Shown in pieces: positions 63,883 to 64,000 of a stretch of 64,000 nt of DNA. The notes below the pieces were generated by a model. The model was not told the origin of the DNA. It did no database searches and saw only the letters and a program-made list of their open reading frames with translations. The DNA is from Oryzomonas japonica. Its GTDB lineage: Bacteria > Desulfobacterota > Desulfuromonadia > Geobacterales > Pseudopelobacteraceae. Each line of letters begins with the position of its first letter. The first letter of the stretch is position 1. The stretch spans positions 300,138 through 364,137 of the forward strand of contig NZ_VZQZ01000003.1 in assembly GCF_008802365.1 (NCBI RefSeq), read 5' to 3'. The position numbers and the translations under genes were made by a program.

Positions 63883-64000
63883 CAGATGCCCTCGAACAGC
63901 GGCGTGGAGAGGTAGCGTTCAGCCGCGTCGGGAAGGATGGCGACAATGGTCTTGCCGGCAAATTCGTCCAGTTTGGCGAGTCGCACCGCGGCGGCAGCCG
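63882..64000 (-). CDS. cysK: Cysteine synthase A, C-terminal fragment cut by window edge
   Basis: The last 38 residues of a frame that continues beyond the window. The ending KTIVAILPDAAERYLSTPLF is the characteristic C-terminus of O-acetylserine sulfhydrylase, a PLP enzyme making cysteine from O-acetylserine and sulfide. Translationally linked to yezD (TGATG). Confidence 0.85.
   Translation of the reverse strand, partial: AAAAVRLAKLDEFAGKTIVAILPDAAERYLSTPLFEGI

Noticed and set aside
1..64000. CRISPR arrays, tRNA or rRNA genes, prophage
   Set aside because: No regularly spaced repeats, tRNA-like cloverleaf or phage structural genes were seen in reading the window.

Overview
The window is a GC-rich bacterial chromosome segment that reads as a member of the Geobacter group (Desulfuromonadota, Geobacterales). 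Supporting features are a eukaryote-like citrate synthase, an archaeal-type split glutamate synthase, an HpnN-type transporter, a desulfoferrodoxin, a chemoreceptor with a periplasmic c-type haem motif, a short NifB, and many PAS/Cache two-component proteins with sigma-54 activators. No rRNA, tRNA, CRISPR array, phage or intact insertion sequence was seen. The species cannot be fixed from the sequence alone.

Layout, left half. 1-5.8 kb (minus): an export operon ending in a very large multicopper oxidase that runs off the left edge, preceded by two FKBP-related proteins and a small exported protein. 6.2-8.1 kb (plus): bioB-bioD behind a BirA-type operator. 8.3-13.7 kb (minus): glutamate synthase in three pieces plus ferredoxin and FAD subunits, behind a well-formed sigma-54 promoter, with a palindromic repeat inside the operon. 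14-24.2 kb: a CHASE4 histidine kinase, an acyl-CoA synthetase, OmpW, an M24 peptidase, citrate synthase, superoxide reductase, a Cys-cluster protein and a two-subunit chromate transporter. 24.3-28.8 kb (plus): lptF-lptG, an IPT/TIG protein and purT. 28.9-36.9 kb: HpnN-like RND exporter, GlxA-type regulator divergent from a LysE exporter, and slipin/NfeD.

Layout, right half. 37-50.3 kb is a signalling region: a Cache kinase and NtrC-type regulator (minus) back to back with a REC-PAS-kinase and second NtrC-type regulator (plus), then a Cache chemoreceptor, a STAS protein, a HisKA_2 kinase and a REC-PAS-GGDEF-EAL protein with a degenerate EAL domain. 50.4-52.9 kb: Ppx/GppA phosphatase with a CHAD protein (polyphosphate). 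53-56.7 kb: MoxR-DUF58-transglutaminase operon in which DUF58 appears to use a CTG start. 57-58.6 kb: the haem chemoreceptor. 58.7-62.3 kb: small membrane/outer-membrane proteins, a molybdopterin-binding protein, an acid phosphatase lipoprotein and a PAS protein. 62.7-64 kb (minus): cysK (cut by the edge), yezD, a terminator, then nifB.

Nitrogen (sigma-54 GOGAT, nifB), sulfur (cysK) and biotin functions sit beside a large sensory repertoire, as in metal-reducing Geobacterales. No single unambiguous novel system stands out. The best leads are the oxidase/FKBP operon, the degenerate EAL protein, the CTG-started DUF58 gene, the haem chemoreceptor, and several structured intergenic repeats.
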